Source of the DNA: Pedosphaera sp.
GTDB taxonomy: Bacteria; Verrucomicrobiota; Verrucomicrobiia; Limisphaerales; Pedosphaeraceae
Assembly: GCA_028293325.1 (NCBI GenBank)
Contig: JAQGPA010000179.1
Span: 27,942-91,941 of the forward strand
DNA length: 64,000 nt
Reading direction: 5' to 3'
Position numbers and translations under genes: made by a program. Positions 56,363 to 64,000 of the stretch are shown here, one piece after another (the stretch's first letter is position 1; the number at the start of each line of letters is the position of its first letter). Below the pieces are notes generated by a model that saw only the letters and a program-made list of their open reading frames with translations, did no database searches and had not been told where the DNA came from.

Positions 56363-56921
56363 GTTCAAGAAGGCTGTTTTCGGCGAAGCGCGCAATGCGC
56401 AGGAAGCGCTTGCCCGGATCTGGAAGGAAGCCTGGGATGTGGTGGTGCTGGATATTACCATGCCTGGCCGGAGCGGCCTGGAAGTATTGCGCGAGATCAG
56501 GAAGTCATCCCCCAAGCTGCCGGTGTTGGTCTTGAGCATGCATCCGGAAAACCAATTTGCAGTCCGGGTCTTGAAACGGGGAGCGTCCGGCTACATGACG
56601 AAGGAGAGCGCACCGGAGGAACTCGTGGGCGCCATCAAAAAGGTGCTGGCAGGTGGCCGATATGTGAGCACTTTTCTGGCCGAAAAATTGGCTTCGTATC
56701 TCGCCACGGATACCCAGAAGCCGCCGCAGGAACTTTTATCCGATCGTGAATTTCAGGTGCTCCGGCTCATCGCTTCCGGGAAGATTGTCAGTGAAATTGC
56801 GAAGGAGCTGTCCCTGAGTGTAAAAACCATCAGCACTTACCGTACGCGCATTCTGGAGAAAATGGGGATGAAAAACAATGCGGAGTTGATGCACTACGCC
56901 ATTCAACATCAACTGGCATAA
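56295..56921 (+). CDS. NarL/FixJ-type response regulator
   Basis: 208 residues. Receiver with ADDHAVVRHGL and phospho-acceptor Asp53 (VVLDITMPG), then a LuxR-type helix-turn-helix (LSDREFQVLRLIASGKIVSEIAKELSLSVKTISTYRTRILEKMG). The first 68 bases overlap the kinase gene. It binds DNA as a dimer when phosphorylated. Targets unknown; palindromic motifs near other signalling genes are candidates. Confidence 0.95.
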   Translation: MKILIADDHAVVRHGLKQILADEFKKAVFGEARNAQEALARIWKEAWDVVVLDITMPGRSGLEVLREIRKSSPKLPVLVLSMHPENQFAVRVLKRGASGYMTKESAPEELVGAIKKVLAGGRYVSTFLAEKLASYLATDTQKPPQELLSDREFQVLRLIASGKIVSEIAKELSLSVKTISTYRTRILEKMGMKNNAELMHYAIQHQLA

Positions 56922-56956
56922 CGTAACGTAACTCCGGGCAAAATTGCCCGACGGCA

Positions 56957-58417
56957 TCATTTTCTTGCAAAGTCGATGAACCCGCGATTCATATCGACGG
57001 AAAGCAGTTGGACCCGGACCTTGTCGCCCACATCGACGCCTTGCGCTCCACGAACCACCATGCCTTCGGCGGGCAGTTTCAGCAGGCGGACAAAAGTGCC
57101 TTTAGACGAAGCACCGGTAATGATGCCGTCATAGGTTTCGCCGATGTGCTGACGTAGCAGATCGCAGGCAGCTATTTTCCGCATCAGGCGCTCGACTTTT
57201 CTGGCCGCATCCTCCCGTTCCGTGCAATGGACCGCAACCTGCCTCAACTCCACTTCGCTATACGGCGACGACGCATTTGCCGCCACCGCCTTGAGCAACC
57301 GTTGCGTGACCAAATCGGCGTAACGCCGGTTTGGCGCGGTCGAATGCGTGTAATCCTGCACCGCCAAACCGAAGTGCCCCTCGTGCTCCTGCCCGGGAGT
57401 TTCCACAATATATTCACCCGGCCCGAGCAGCTTGACGATTGCGAGCGACAGATCCGGAAAATGGTCTGGGTCAGCCTGCCGCTGGCCATCAAGAAAATCA
57501 GCCAGCGCCTTGGGATCTGGCGCTGATGGCAACTTGACGCCGTGTTGCGCGGCGATTGCCTGGATGCGATCCCACCGCTTTGGCATCTTTACCACCCGAC
57601 GCAACGAAGGCAACCCGCGCTCCTTGAGATGCTGCGCCATCGCCACGTTTGCCGCCACCATGAAACGCTCAATGATGTCCTCCGCCACATTGTGCTGCGA
57701 AATAACCAGGTCCTTTACCACGCCGTTCTCCACCACCGGCGTCGCCTCCACGGAACCAAAAGTCAGCGAACCCTGCCGCCTGCGAATGCCGCTTAACTTG
57801 TCCGATGTCTCCTTTTGCAGCCGGATTTGCGCCTCCATCCCCGGCACGCTCGCGATGGCCGGCGGCATCGGCCCCTGCCCTTGCAGCCACGCACCCACCG
57901 TGCCGTAAGCCAGCTTGGCGCGGTTTCGTGTCCACGCCGGATAAACGTCATGACAATCCACCTGGCCGGAATCCAGAATGTGCAACTCAATTACCATGGC
58001 CGAGCGATCACAATCGTTGAGCAACGAAGTCGCGTCCGTGGAGAGTTGCAACGGCAGCATCGGAAATATCGCCACGCCGGTGTAAACGGTGGTTGAATTC
58101 AGCGCAGCATGGAGATCGATGACCGAGCCCTTGGGGACCTGCGCATCCACATCGGCGATGCCAATCAACAGCCGCAGCCCGCCATCCGGCAATCGCTCCA
58201 CATATTCAATCTGATCCAGATCGCGCGATTCCTTGTTATCAATCGATGACCAGAGCAGTGACCGAAAATCTCGGACCGGCTTCGTTGGGCTGGCGGTGAG
58301 CGCTATGGGGGCGGTTGGCAATTCACGGGTGATGTCGGCCGGAAAGTCCGGTTGAAATCCGGCCTGAATCATCGCCTGACGCGCCCGCGCTTCAAGATCA
58401 ATGGGTGGAGGTGTCAT
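56957..58417 (-). CDS. RNB-domain ribonuclease (RNase II/R family, short form)
   Basis: 486 residues. The RNB domain begins with SSIDNKESRDLDQIEYVE (Asp-rich catalytic site) and has VQDYTHSTAPNRRYADLVTQR further on. A short S1-like C-terminus (DGIITGASSKGTFVRLL...) follows. The two N-terminal cold-shock domains of RNase R are missing, so it is a compact member like those in several bacterial phyla. It degrades RNA 3' to 5'. No operon partner is clear. Confidence 0.9.
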   Translation of the reverse strand: MTPPPIDLEARARQAMIQAGFQPDFPADITRELPTAPIALTASPTKPVRDFRSLLWSSIDNKESRDLDQIEYVERLPDGGLRLLIGIADVDAQVPKGSVIDLHAALNSTTVYTGVAIFPMLPLQLSTDATSLLNDCDRSAMVIELHILDSGQVDCHDVYPAWTRNRAKLAYGTVGAWLQGQGPMPPAIASVPGMEAQIRLQKETSDKLSGIRRRQGSLTFGSVEATPVVENGVVKDLVISQHNVAEDIIERFMVAANVAMAQHLKERGLPSLRRVVKMPKRWDRIQAIAAQHGVKLPSAPDPKALADFLDGQRQADPDHFPDLSLAIVKLLGPGEYIVETPGQEHEGHFGLAVQDYTHSTAPNRRYADLVTQRLLKAVAANASSPYSEVELRQVAVHCTEREDAARKVERLMRKIAACDLLRQHIGETYDGIITGASSKGTFVRLLKLPAEGMVVRGAQGVDVGDKVRVQLLSVDMNRGFIDFARK

Positions 58418-58568
58418 TTGCCGTGAGTGGTTGAATCAACGTGAAACTTTGATTCAGTGAGGTTGCCGTCATGGTTCGAGGGGTTAATATGGTTGGAAGA
58501 TTCGTGGATGGTGGAGCGAAACGCAATCCGAAACTCATGAATCGGGCTGACAGATGTCGTTCACAGAT

Positions 58569-59183
58569 TCAAGATTCATCATGCCACCCTGAAACGCATG
58601 GTCCGGAGGCGAACATGCAAATAATGAGCGTCCACCCCGGCTCGCCGCCATGCTGCTGAAAACAAATCCGCCGATGATGCCAATGCGGAAATTCCCTGCC
58701 CAGCAGGCCCAGCATTTTCCTCGCGTCCATTTCATTGCGAATGCCGGTGACTTCCAAGCCATACTCCTCATGGACCAAATCTATGGCCGCATAATCGCCA
58801 AATCCCGCATAGCCCGCCTCCGACAGTAAATCCGACACGCGCCCGCGTTGCGCAAACAACTCCGGGTGAAACTGCAACTCCTGCTTCTCCGCTTCCCCGC
58901 GGCTAAACACCCGCACCTCAATCCCCTCGGCGCGCAAATGCTCCGTGATGCGCGGCACAATCCGCGCCTGCGTTGCCGGCGGGAAATCACACGGCTGCGC
59001 ATACCAGTTAAAAAAGAAATGGACGCGCAAGGCCGAAGGCGCGTTGACCAGCACCAGCATTCCGTCCTCCTCGTAAATGGGAAAAGTATATTCGCGGTTG
59101 CCTTCGCGATAGACGAGCCTCCCCGCACCCGGACTTTGCACCGAGTATTTCCACTTTCTTCGTAGAACCGTGAAGATGTTCAT
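58569..59183 (-). CDS. Hypothetical protein
   Basis: 204 residues, no signal peptide or membrane segment. It starts MNIFTVLRRKWKYSVQSP and has a beta-rich first third (EYTFPIYEEDGMLVLVNAP). Its last part (DARKMLGLLGREFPHWHHRRICFQQHG) is rich in His and aromatic residues. I do not recognise a family. It is separated from neighbours by 150 and 120 bp gaps with no clear signals. Confidence 0.65.
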   Translation of the reverse strand: MNIFTVLRRKWKYSVQSPGAGRLVYREGNREYTFPIYEEDGMLVLVNAPSALRVHFFFNWYAQPCDFPPATQARIVPRITEHLRAEGIEVRVFSRGEAEKQELQFHPELFAQRGRVSDLLSEAGYAGFGDYAAIDLVHEEYGLEVTGIRNEMDARKMLGLLGREFPHWHHRRICFQQHGGEPGWTLIICMFASGPCVSGWHDES

Positions 59184-59306
59184 GGCGCTGACACAACCAG
59201 GACTGTCTCAACAGATTGCTTAACTTGTAGCACAATCCAACCCGGATGCAACCGCGCGCCGCCGAATTAACTGTTTAACTGTTCCAAGCGCCCTCCCGGC
59301 CCTCAA

Positions 59307-59780
59307 TTAACCATGCGCCTGCGTGCCGCCGACCACAATCTGCGTCTTGACTGAATTGGCAATAAAACATTGTTCGTGCGCCAGATGGTGCAAATATTCC
59401 ACGTCCGCCGCTGTGGGCAATTTGTCCCCGCTATAAGCAATCTTCGGATTCAGCGTCACCAAGGAGACCCAGGGAACACCCTGCTCATTTTTGGTCGTCA
59501 TGCCCACGGCATCATCGTGATAACTGTCCACTTGAAACCCTTGTTTGCCGGCCACGTAGATATAAGTGAGCATGTGGCAACTCGAAATGGACGCCACGAA
59601 TGCCTCCTCGGGATCAATGTTTGCAGGATTGGAATAGGGCACGGGCACGACCGATGGCGACGATGATGCCAGCACGGTGAGCCCGCCATCGAAAGACCAA
59701 GTATGCTCACGCGAGTATCTGCCCTTAAGAAACTCGGGGGTATTACGTTTCCAAGAAATGGTTGCCTTGTGTTCTGACAT
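59307..59780 (-). CDS. OsmC family peroxiredoxin-like protein
   Basis: About 157 residues from the ATG at 59780 (MSEHKATISWKRN). OsmC/Ohr fold with the two redox Cys in SISSCHMLTYI (first) and HEQCFIANSVKT (second), plus DPEEAFVASISS. It reduces organic hydroperoxides using thiols. It lies between the unknown gene and putA on the same strand. A start at 59792 adds four residues. Confidence 0.9.
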   Translation of the reverse strand: MSEHKATISWKRNTPEFLKGRYSREHTWSFDGGLTVLASSSPSVVPVPYSNPANIDPEEAFVASISSCHMLTYIYVAGKQGFQVDSYHDDAVGMTTKNEQGVPWVSLVTLNPKIAYSGDKLPTAADVEYLHHLAHEQCFIANSVKTQIVVGGTQAHG

Positions 59781-59834
59781 AGCCTGAATCAATGATAAGA
59801 TGCGTCAATCTTTCTGACAAGCGGGAATGCTATT

Positions 59835-62800
59835 TCATTCGCCCGCTTCAGGCGCAAAACCGCGCCGCATATTATTTTCTGTCACCACACGGGGTAAAAG
59901 GAAATGAGGCAAATAATCCCGCCCTCCGGCTTTGGTGCCGCCGCCAGACATCTTGAATCCGCCGAACGGATGTCGGGCAACAGTCGCGCCAGTGATGCCG
60001 CGGTTAATGTACAAGTTACCGACCTCCATTTCCACCTTCACGCGCTCGATATTGGCCGGACTTCGGGAAAAGAAACCGCCCGTCAGGGCAAAAGGCGTGT
60101 CGTTTGCCCACGTCAATGCCTGGTCCAGGTTTTCCGCTTTAAGCACGCACAACACTGGTCCAAAAATCTCTTCTTGCGCGATGCGCGCATTGGGCGGGAC
60201 ATTGGCAAAAATCGTCGGTGGAATAAAATAGCCTTCGCCCTCGGGAATCGTCCCTTGAAACAGCAGCTCTCCCTCGCGCTTCCCCAATTCGGTATAACCC
60301 CGGATGCGCTGATACGCATCTTCATCAATCACGGGTCCCAGCATTGCGGCGGGGTCTTCGGGCAAGCCGACGCGCAAACTGCGGCCGGCCTCAATCAGGC
60401 GTTCCAGAACGCGTTGATAATTTTCCGGGAGCAAAATCAATCGGGAAAGCGCTGAACATTTCTGGCCTTGATAACCGAAGGCGGAGTGGATGATGGCAGG
60501 AATGGCTTCATCGAGATCCGCATCGCTATCCACAATCATTGCATTCTTGCCGCCCATTTCGCAAATGACCTGCTTTAATTGCTTCTGTCCCGGCCTCGTC
60601 TGCCCGGCGGCTTCGTGGATTTTCAGGCCCACTTCGCGCGAGCCGGTAAAAGCGATCAGATCGACTTGCGGATGATTGACCAGATAAGCCCCGACCTCCT
60701 CACCGGATCCGGGAAGAAAATTGACGGTTCCTGGCGGTGCACCCGCGCGCCGCAGGATGTCCATGAAACGGGCCGCGACAGTGGAGGATTGCTCGGATGG
60801 CTTCATGATGACGCAGTTTCCGGCCACCAGCGCGGCGGTGGTCATGCCGCAAAGGATCGCCAGTGGAAAATTCCACGGCGCAATGACCAGCGCGATTCCG
60901 CGAGGAATATAGTGGTGGATGCTGGTCTCACCGGGCACAGCATGGCGGGAGGAAGCGATGCGGCGCATTTCCTGCGCGTAGAAATTGCAGAAGTCGATGG
61001 CCTCAACGACATCGGCATCGCTTTCGCTCCAAGTCTTGCCGGTTTCGAAAATCTCGAGAGCAGCCAATTCAAAGCGCTCCTGCCGCAGTAACTCCCCTGC
61101 CCGTTCCAAAACCTGCGCTCGCTCTTCCACGCTGCGCCGGCTCCAATCGCGGAAGGCGGCTTGAGCAGCCGCCAGCGCGAGGTCGGCTTCAGCACGACCG
61201 GCCTTGCTGATGCGACCGACGATCTCGCCGGGTCGCGCAGGATTAAGCGAAATTATTTCCCGGTCCGTCCATTTCTCCTTGCCGCCGATGACCAACGGAT
61301 ACTTGCGGCCTAATTCCGCGCGTGCCGGCGCAATCGCCAGCCGCATGCGGTCGCGATTGGCGGCAAGGGTGAAATCTGTGAGCGGTTCATTGATAAAGGA
61401 TGCTTCAGGCATAGCTTCCTTTGCGGCGGTATCCAGCCCCTGATTGCCATTTGAGGGATGTTTTACCGTTGCCGGATCGCGCAATAATTCGCCGGGCGAG
61501 GTGCGGTCAGCAAAAGTGGCCCGGAGAAAGCCTTCGTTGGAAGTGTTTTCCAAGAGGCGCCGCACCAGATAGCTCATGCCGGGGAGAATTTCCCCAATGG
61601 GACAGTAATCACGGACGCGATAACCCGTCTTGACCAACGCTCGTTTGATCGGCTCAGCCATCCCGTGAAGCATCTGGAACTCGTAGCTTCGATGAGATAA
61701 TCCGAGCTTCTCTGCCAGCACCATGCAAGCGGAAATACTGCGGACGCTATGTGTGCCAAAAGCACAATTAATGAACTGCGAGTTCTCCAGCATAAGCCGG
61801 GCAAGGTTTTCAAAGTTCGCGTCTGTTTCCGCTTTCTGCTGGAAGACGGGTATGGGCCAATTCCGCTGCCGTGCCAGCACGGTTTCGTAATCCCAATAGG
61901 CTCCCTTGATCAGCCGGATGGTGATGCGCCGGTGATGGGATTTGGACCATTGAAGCAGGCTCTCCAAATCACGCCGGGAATCACACAAATAGGCCTGCAG
62001 TGCGATGCCGACGTGCGGATAATCCTGAAATGCGGGCTCACCCAATAACTGCTTGAATATATCCAAGGTGAGGTCTTTGAGCGCCATGTTCTCCATGTCG
62101 AAATTGATGAAGACGCCCCGTTGCTTGGCGGCCAACAGCAACGGACGGAGCCGCGCGGAGATGTGCGCAATGGCATCCTCTGGATCGGCAGTGTTAATCT
62201 GCGAATACAGTGCGGAGAGCTTCACCGAGACATTCACCGTGGGAATCGCGCCCCGGTCATCGCAGTCAATCTGCGCAACTTGCGGCCACCGCCCTGCCGC
62301 AAGTGCCAAGTTCTCAATCAGTTCAAGATAGCGAGCCTGATATTGATCAGCCTCGGATTCACTGACTACCGTTTCTCCAAGAATATCCACCGTGAAGGCC
62401 AGTGGCCGCTGCCGCATCCGGCGTAATGACGGGATGGCTTCAGTTCCATTGCGCGCGAGGATGAAAGTCCGGGCCATTTGGGCAACCCCCTTCCGCGCGG
62501 CAAATGCCGTCAACCCGGGAAATATCGGCGAAAGCCGTACGCCCCACTGCATCCAAAGCGGCAGTCCCGCCGCCCCGTTGCCAAGGTATTCGCGCGCGTG
62601 CTGCACAATTTCGCGGTTTGAGTTCAAGGAGGGCAGCACATCCACAAACCGGAAGAGTTGCACCTTAAGAGCTTCATTGCGCATGGACCAATCCATCAGC
62701 CGCCCTGTGAAAGTCCGTGGGGTAAACACCCCGGTGCTTTCACCCTCCATCCGCGCAAAAATCTCCAGCCCCTGGGCCTCAATCTCGGGTTGCAATGAAC

Positions 62801-62840
62801 TCGTTGAAGCAATGTTACGTGCGGTTGGCTCGCTAATCAT
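59835..62840 (-). CDS. putA: Bifunctional proline dehydrogenase / P5C dehydrogenase (PutA, short type)
   Basis: About 1,001 residues from the ATG at 62840; starts at 62864 (ATG) and 62873 (TTG) also exist. The N-terminal half is the FAD-binding proline dehydrogenase barrel (VSVKLSALYSQI, IRLIKGAYWDYE, FQMLHGMAEPIK). The C-terminal half is an aldehyde dehydrogenase (APWNFPLAILCG, VICEMGGKNAMIV with the catalytic Glu, GYQGQKCSALSRLI with the catalytic Cys). It oxidises proline to glutamate. The N-terminal DNA-binding ribbon-helix-helix of E. coli PutA is absent, so it cannot repress itself. No putP is nearby. Confidence 0.95.
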   Translation of the reverse strand: MISEPTARNIASTSSLQPEIEAQGLEIFARMEGESTGVFTPRTFTGRLMDWSMRNEALKVQLFRFVDVLPSLNSNREIVQHAREYLGNGAAGLPLWMQWGVRLSPIFPGLTAFAARKGVAQMARTFILARNGTEAIPSLRRMRQRPLAFTVDILGETVVSESEADQYQARYLELIENLALAAGRWPQVAQIDCDDRGAIPTVNVSVKLSALYSQINTADPEDAIAHISARLRPLLLAAKQRGVFINFDMENMALKDLTLDIFKQLLGEPAFQDYPHVGIALQAYLCDSRRDLESLLQWSKSHHRRITIRLIKGAYWDYETVLARQRNWPIPVFQQKAETDANFENLARLMLENSQFINCAFGTHSVRSISACMVLAEKLGLSHRSYEFQMLHGMAEPIKRALVKTGYRVRDYCPIGEILPGMSYLVRRLLENTSNEGFLRATFADRTSPGELLRDPATVKHPSNGNQGLDTAAKEAMPEASFINEPLTDFTLAANRDRMRLAIAPARAELGRKYPLVIGGKEKWTDREIISLNPARPGEIVGRISKAGRAEADLALAAAQAAFRDWSRRSVEERAQVLERAGELLRQERFELAALEIFETGKTWSESDADVVEAIDFCNFYAQEMRRIASSRHAVPGETSIHHYIPRGIALVIAPWNFPLAILCGMTTAALVAGNCVIMKPSEQSSTVAARFMDILRRAGAPPGTVNFLPGSGEEVGAYLVNHPQVDLIAFTGSREVGLKIHEAAGQTRPGQKQLKQVICEMGGKNAMIVDSDADLDEAIPAIIHSAFGYQGQKCSALSRLILLPENYQRVLERLIEAGRSLRVGLPEDPAAMLGPVIDEDAYQRIRGYTELGKREGELLFQGTIPEGEGYFIPPTIFANVPPNARIAQEEIFGPVLCVLKAENLDQALTWANDTPFALTGGFFSRSPANIERVKVEMEVGNLYINRGITGATVARHPFGGFKMSGGGTKAGGRDYLPHFLLPRVVTENNMRRGFAPEAGE

Positions 62841-63027
62841 AAAATCGTGGCCTTGGTTCCGCATCAGCCCCAAGGCTTTGCATAATATAGCACAGGATGC
62901 CCGTTTCCCGCCATTAACACCCCATAAGCCGCCCCGCCAAAAAACGCGAAATAATTTATTTCACCTCTGGTGCATGGTGCAGTCGGGATTATGCTTATTT
63001 AGGGTTATGAAGTAATAACGTGGATTC

Positions 63028-64000
63028 ATGTTGTTTATGAAACTACAAAAAATATTTTTTCTGGGCCTGACCGTTGCGTTGGCGCCCGTGTCCGTGTGGT
63101 CGGCTGCCCCTTTGATATTACATGGGAGCACTTCGACAAACACAACCACCACGAATGTTGCGGCAAACCCCAGCGTCACTCTGGGTGTTTTGCTTTCGGG
63201 TCCCGCGCAGGAGGTGGTCAGAATGTCGAGTTCCGGCGTGACGGCGGATGTGCTCACCGCTTTCGTCAGCGATGCCGTTACCACGTTCAATCTGACGTCG
63301 GAAAACGTCATCTATTTGCAGCGTATCGGGCTGCCGGCCCAAGTGGTCACCGCCATGCTGGTTCATGACAAGGAATTGAAGGACAATGCCGCGCTGCAGC
63401 AGTTGCAGCAGCAGCAGCAAGCCGCGCCCGCTGAAATGCCGCCAACCAATCAACCACCTGATATGGGGCAGGAGACGCCTCCGTATTCCAACGATAATTA
63501 CTACCCATCCGGCTACGGCTACGGTTGGTTTCCTTTTTTGAACTCCGACTTCGGCTTCGGCTCCGGCTTTGGCTCCGGCTTTGGTTTTGGAGATTTTAAC
63601 CACAGATTCAATGATCGCTTCGAGGATCGGTTTAATCATCGATTCAATGATCGCTTCGACGACCGGTTTGCAAACCGATTTAACCGTCGGTTTAATGACC
63701 GGTTTAATCATCGATTCAATGATCGCTTCGACGACCGGTTTTCCCAAACTTTCTTTCCCAATAATTTTAATAATTTTAACGGCTTTAATCGCTTTGATGG
63801 GTTTAATCGCTTTAATGGCTTTAATGGCATTGCCCCGAACCGCCTGTTTTTAAATGGACGCAACTTTGCCCAACCGTCGACGGCTGAGTCCCTGACATTT
63901 GACCCGCGCTTTCCGAATTTCCGAGCGGGAGCGCGACTGCCCAATTCTAATTTCGCGTTTAGATCCGGCCGGTTTCCACATACTTTCTTTCCTAATTCGA
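63028..64000 (+). CDS. Secreted protein with Phe-every-third-residue repeats (partial)
   Basis: Open to the window end, so 3' truncated (324 residues seen); ATG at 63028, a second ATG at 63037 is equally possible. A signal peptide (FFLGLTVALAPVSVWSA) is followed by a Thr/Asn segment, then a helical domain (VVRMSSSGVTADVLTAFVSDA...LPAQVVTAMLVHDKEL) of a type repeated in Verrucomicrobial exported proteins, a Gln run and a Gly/Phe/Tyr-rich part. From about residue 192 a tandem array begins with Phe every third residue (N/D-R/H-F, as in NHRFNDRFEDRF and NFNGFNRFDGF). It lies outside the usual domain families. The repeats suggest a structural or aggregating surface protein. The dipeptide use is unlike the neighbours. 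Confidence 0.75.
   Translation, partial: MLFMKLQKIFFLGLTVALAPVSVWSAAPLILHGSTSTNTTTTNVAANPSVTLGVLLSGPAQEVVRMSSSGVTADVLTAFVSDAVTTFNLTSENVIYLQRIGLPAQVVTAMLVHDKELKDNAALQQLQQQQQAAPAEMPPTNQPPDMGQETPPYSNDNYYPSGYGYGWFPFLNSDFGFGSGFGSGFGFGDFNHRFNDRFEDRFNHRFNDRFDDRFANRFNRRFNDRFNHRFNDRFDDRFSQTFFPNNFNNFNGFNRFDGFNRFNGFNGIAPNRLFLNGRNFAQPSTAESLTFDPRFPNFRAGARLPNSNFAFRSGRFPHTFFPNS

Overview
The window looks like chromosomal DNA of a soil or freshwater member of the Verrucomicrobiota, most likely near the Pedosphaera/Limisphaerales group. This is inferred from the gene set (DUF3185 and DUF5069 proteins, PQQ-type propellers, many PAS/GAF histidine kinases, a short PutA without DNA-binding domain), from intermediate GC and from the scarcity of clear Shine-Dalgarno sites. 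No marker such as rRNA is present to prove it. Two tRNA genes (Leu-UAA, Ser-GGA) with encoded CCA are present. I see no insertion sequence, phage or CRISPR array.

Layout. 1-5.5 kb: end of a histidine kinase, a TerB-like protein, tRNA-Leu, a gap with two terminators, two small secreted proteins, a PQQ-propeller protein, tRNA-Ser and a PsiE-like membrane protein. 5.5-9 kb: a GH1/RmlD fusion divergent from a PhyH dioxygenase, with a 20-bp palindrome between them. 9.1-15.5 kb: glycolate oxidase subunits glcD and glcF, separated by a reverse-strand DoxX-DUF5069-pirin operon and a PAS/sigma-54 activator. That operon has a good -24/-12 promoter with an inverted repeat upstream, between it and the activator gene. 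16.2-21.8 kb: a reverse-strand run of MOT1 molybdate transporter and ModE-like regulator (with a near-perfect ModE box), then lipA, glutaredoxin, gcvH, gcvT, a small unknown and a ferredoxin-reductase-like flavoprotein. 22-28.4 kb: M50 protease, ParA, hibernation factor, amidohydrolase, bioF and bioA. 28.4-33 kb: a GAF/PAS hybrid kinase next to an actP-DUF485 symporter pair.

33-40.3 kb holds housekeeping and small enzyme genes (GNAT, EVE, YggS, cupin, EamA, rhodanese), and a fusion of an acyltransferase-like GNAT domain with a class V aminotransferase directly behind plsY. 40.5-52.6 kb is the most notable locus: a single NRPS of about 3,460 residues with the order C-A-T-TE-A-T-C-FkbH-T-TE, overlapped by 4 bp with a cyclic-peptide-type ABC exporter. 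It has an internal thioesterase, two related thioesterases with cysteine in the nucleophile elbow, a glyceryl-loading FkbH-type domain and a relic C-A linker where a condensation domain seems to have been lost. The A-domain codes read as Val-like and Pro-like.

53-57 kb is a signalling cluster: a kinase whose N-terminal receiver lacks the phospho-acceptor Asp, and a NarX/NarL-type pair. 57-62.9 kb holds an RNB ribonuclease, an unknown, an OsmC protein and PutA. The window ends inside a secreted protein with a Phe-every-third-residue repeat.
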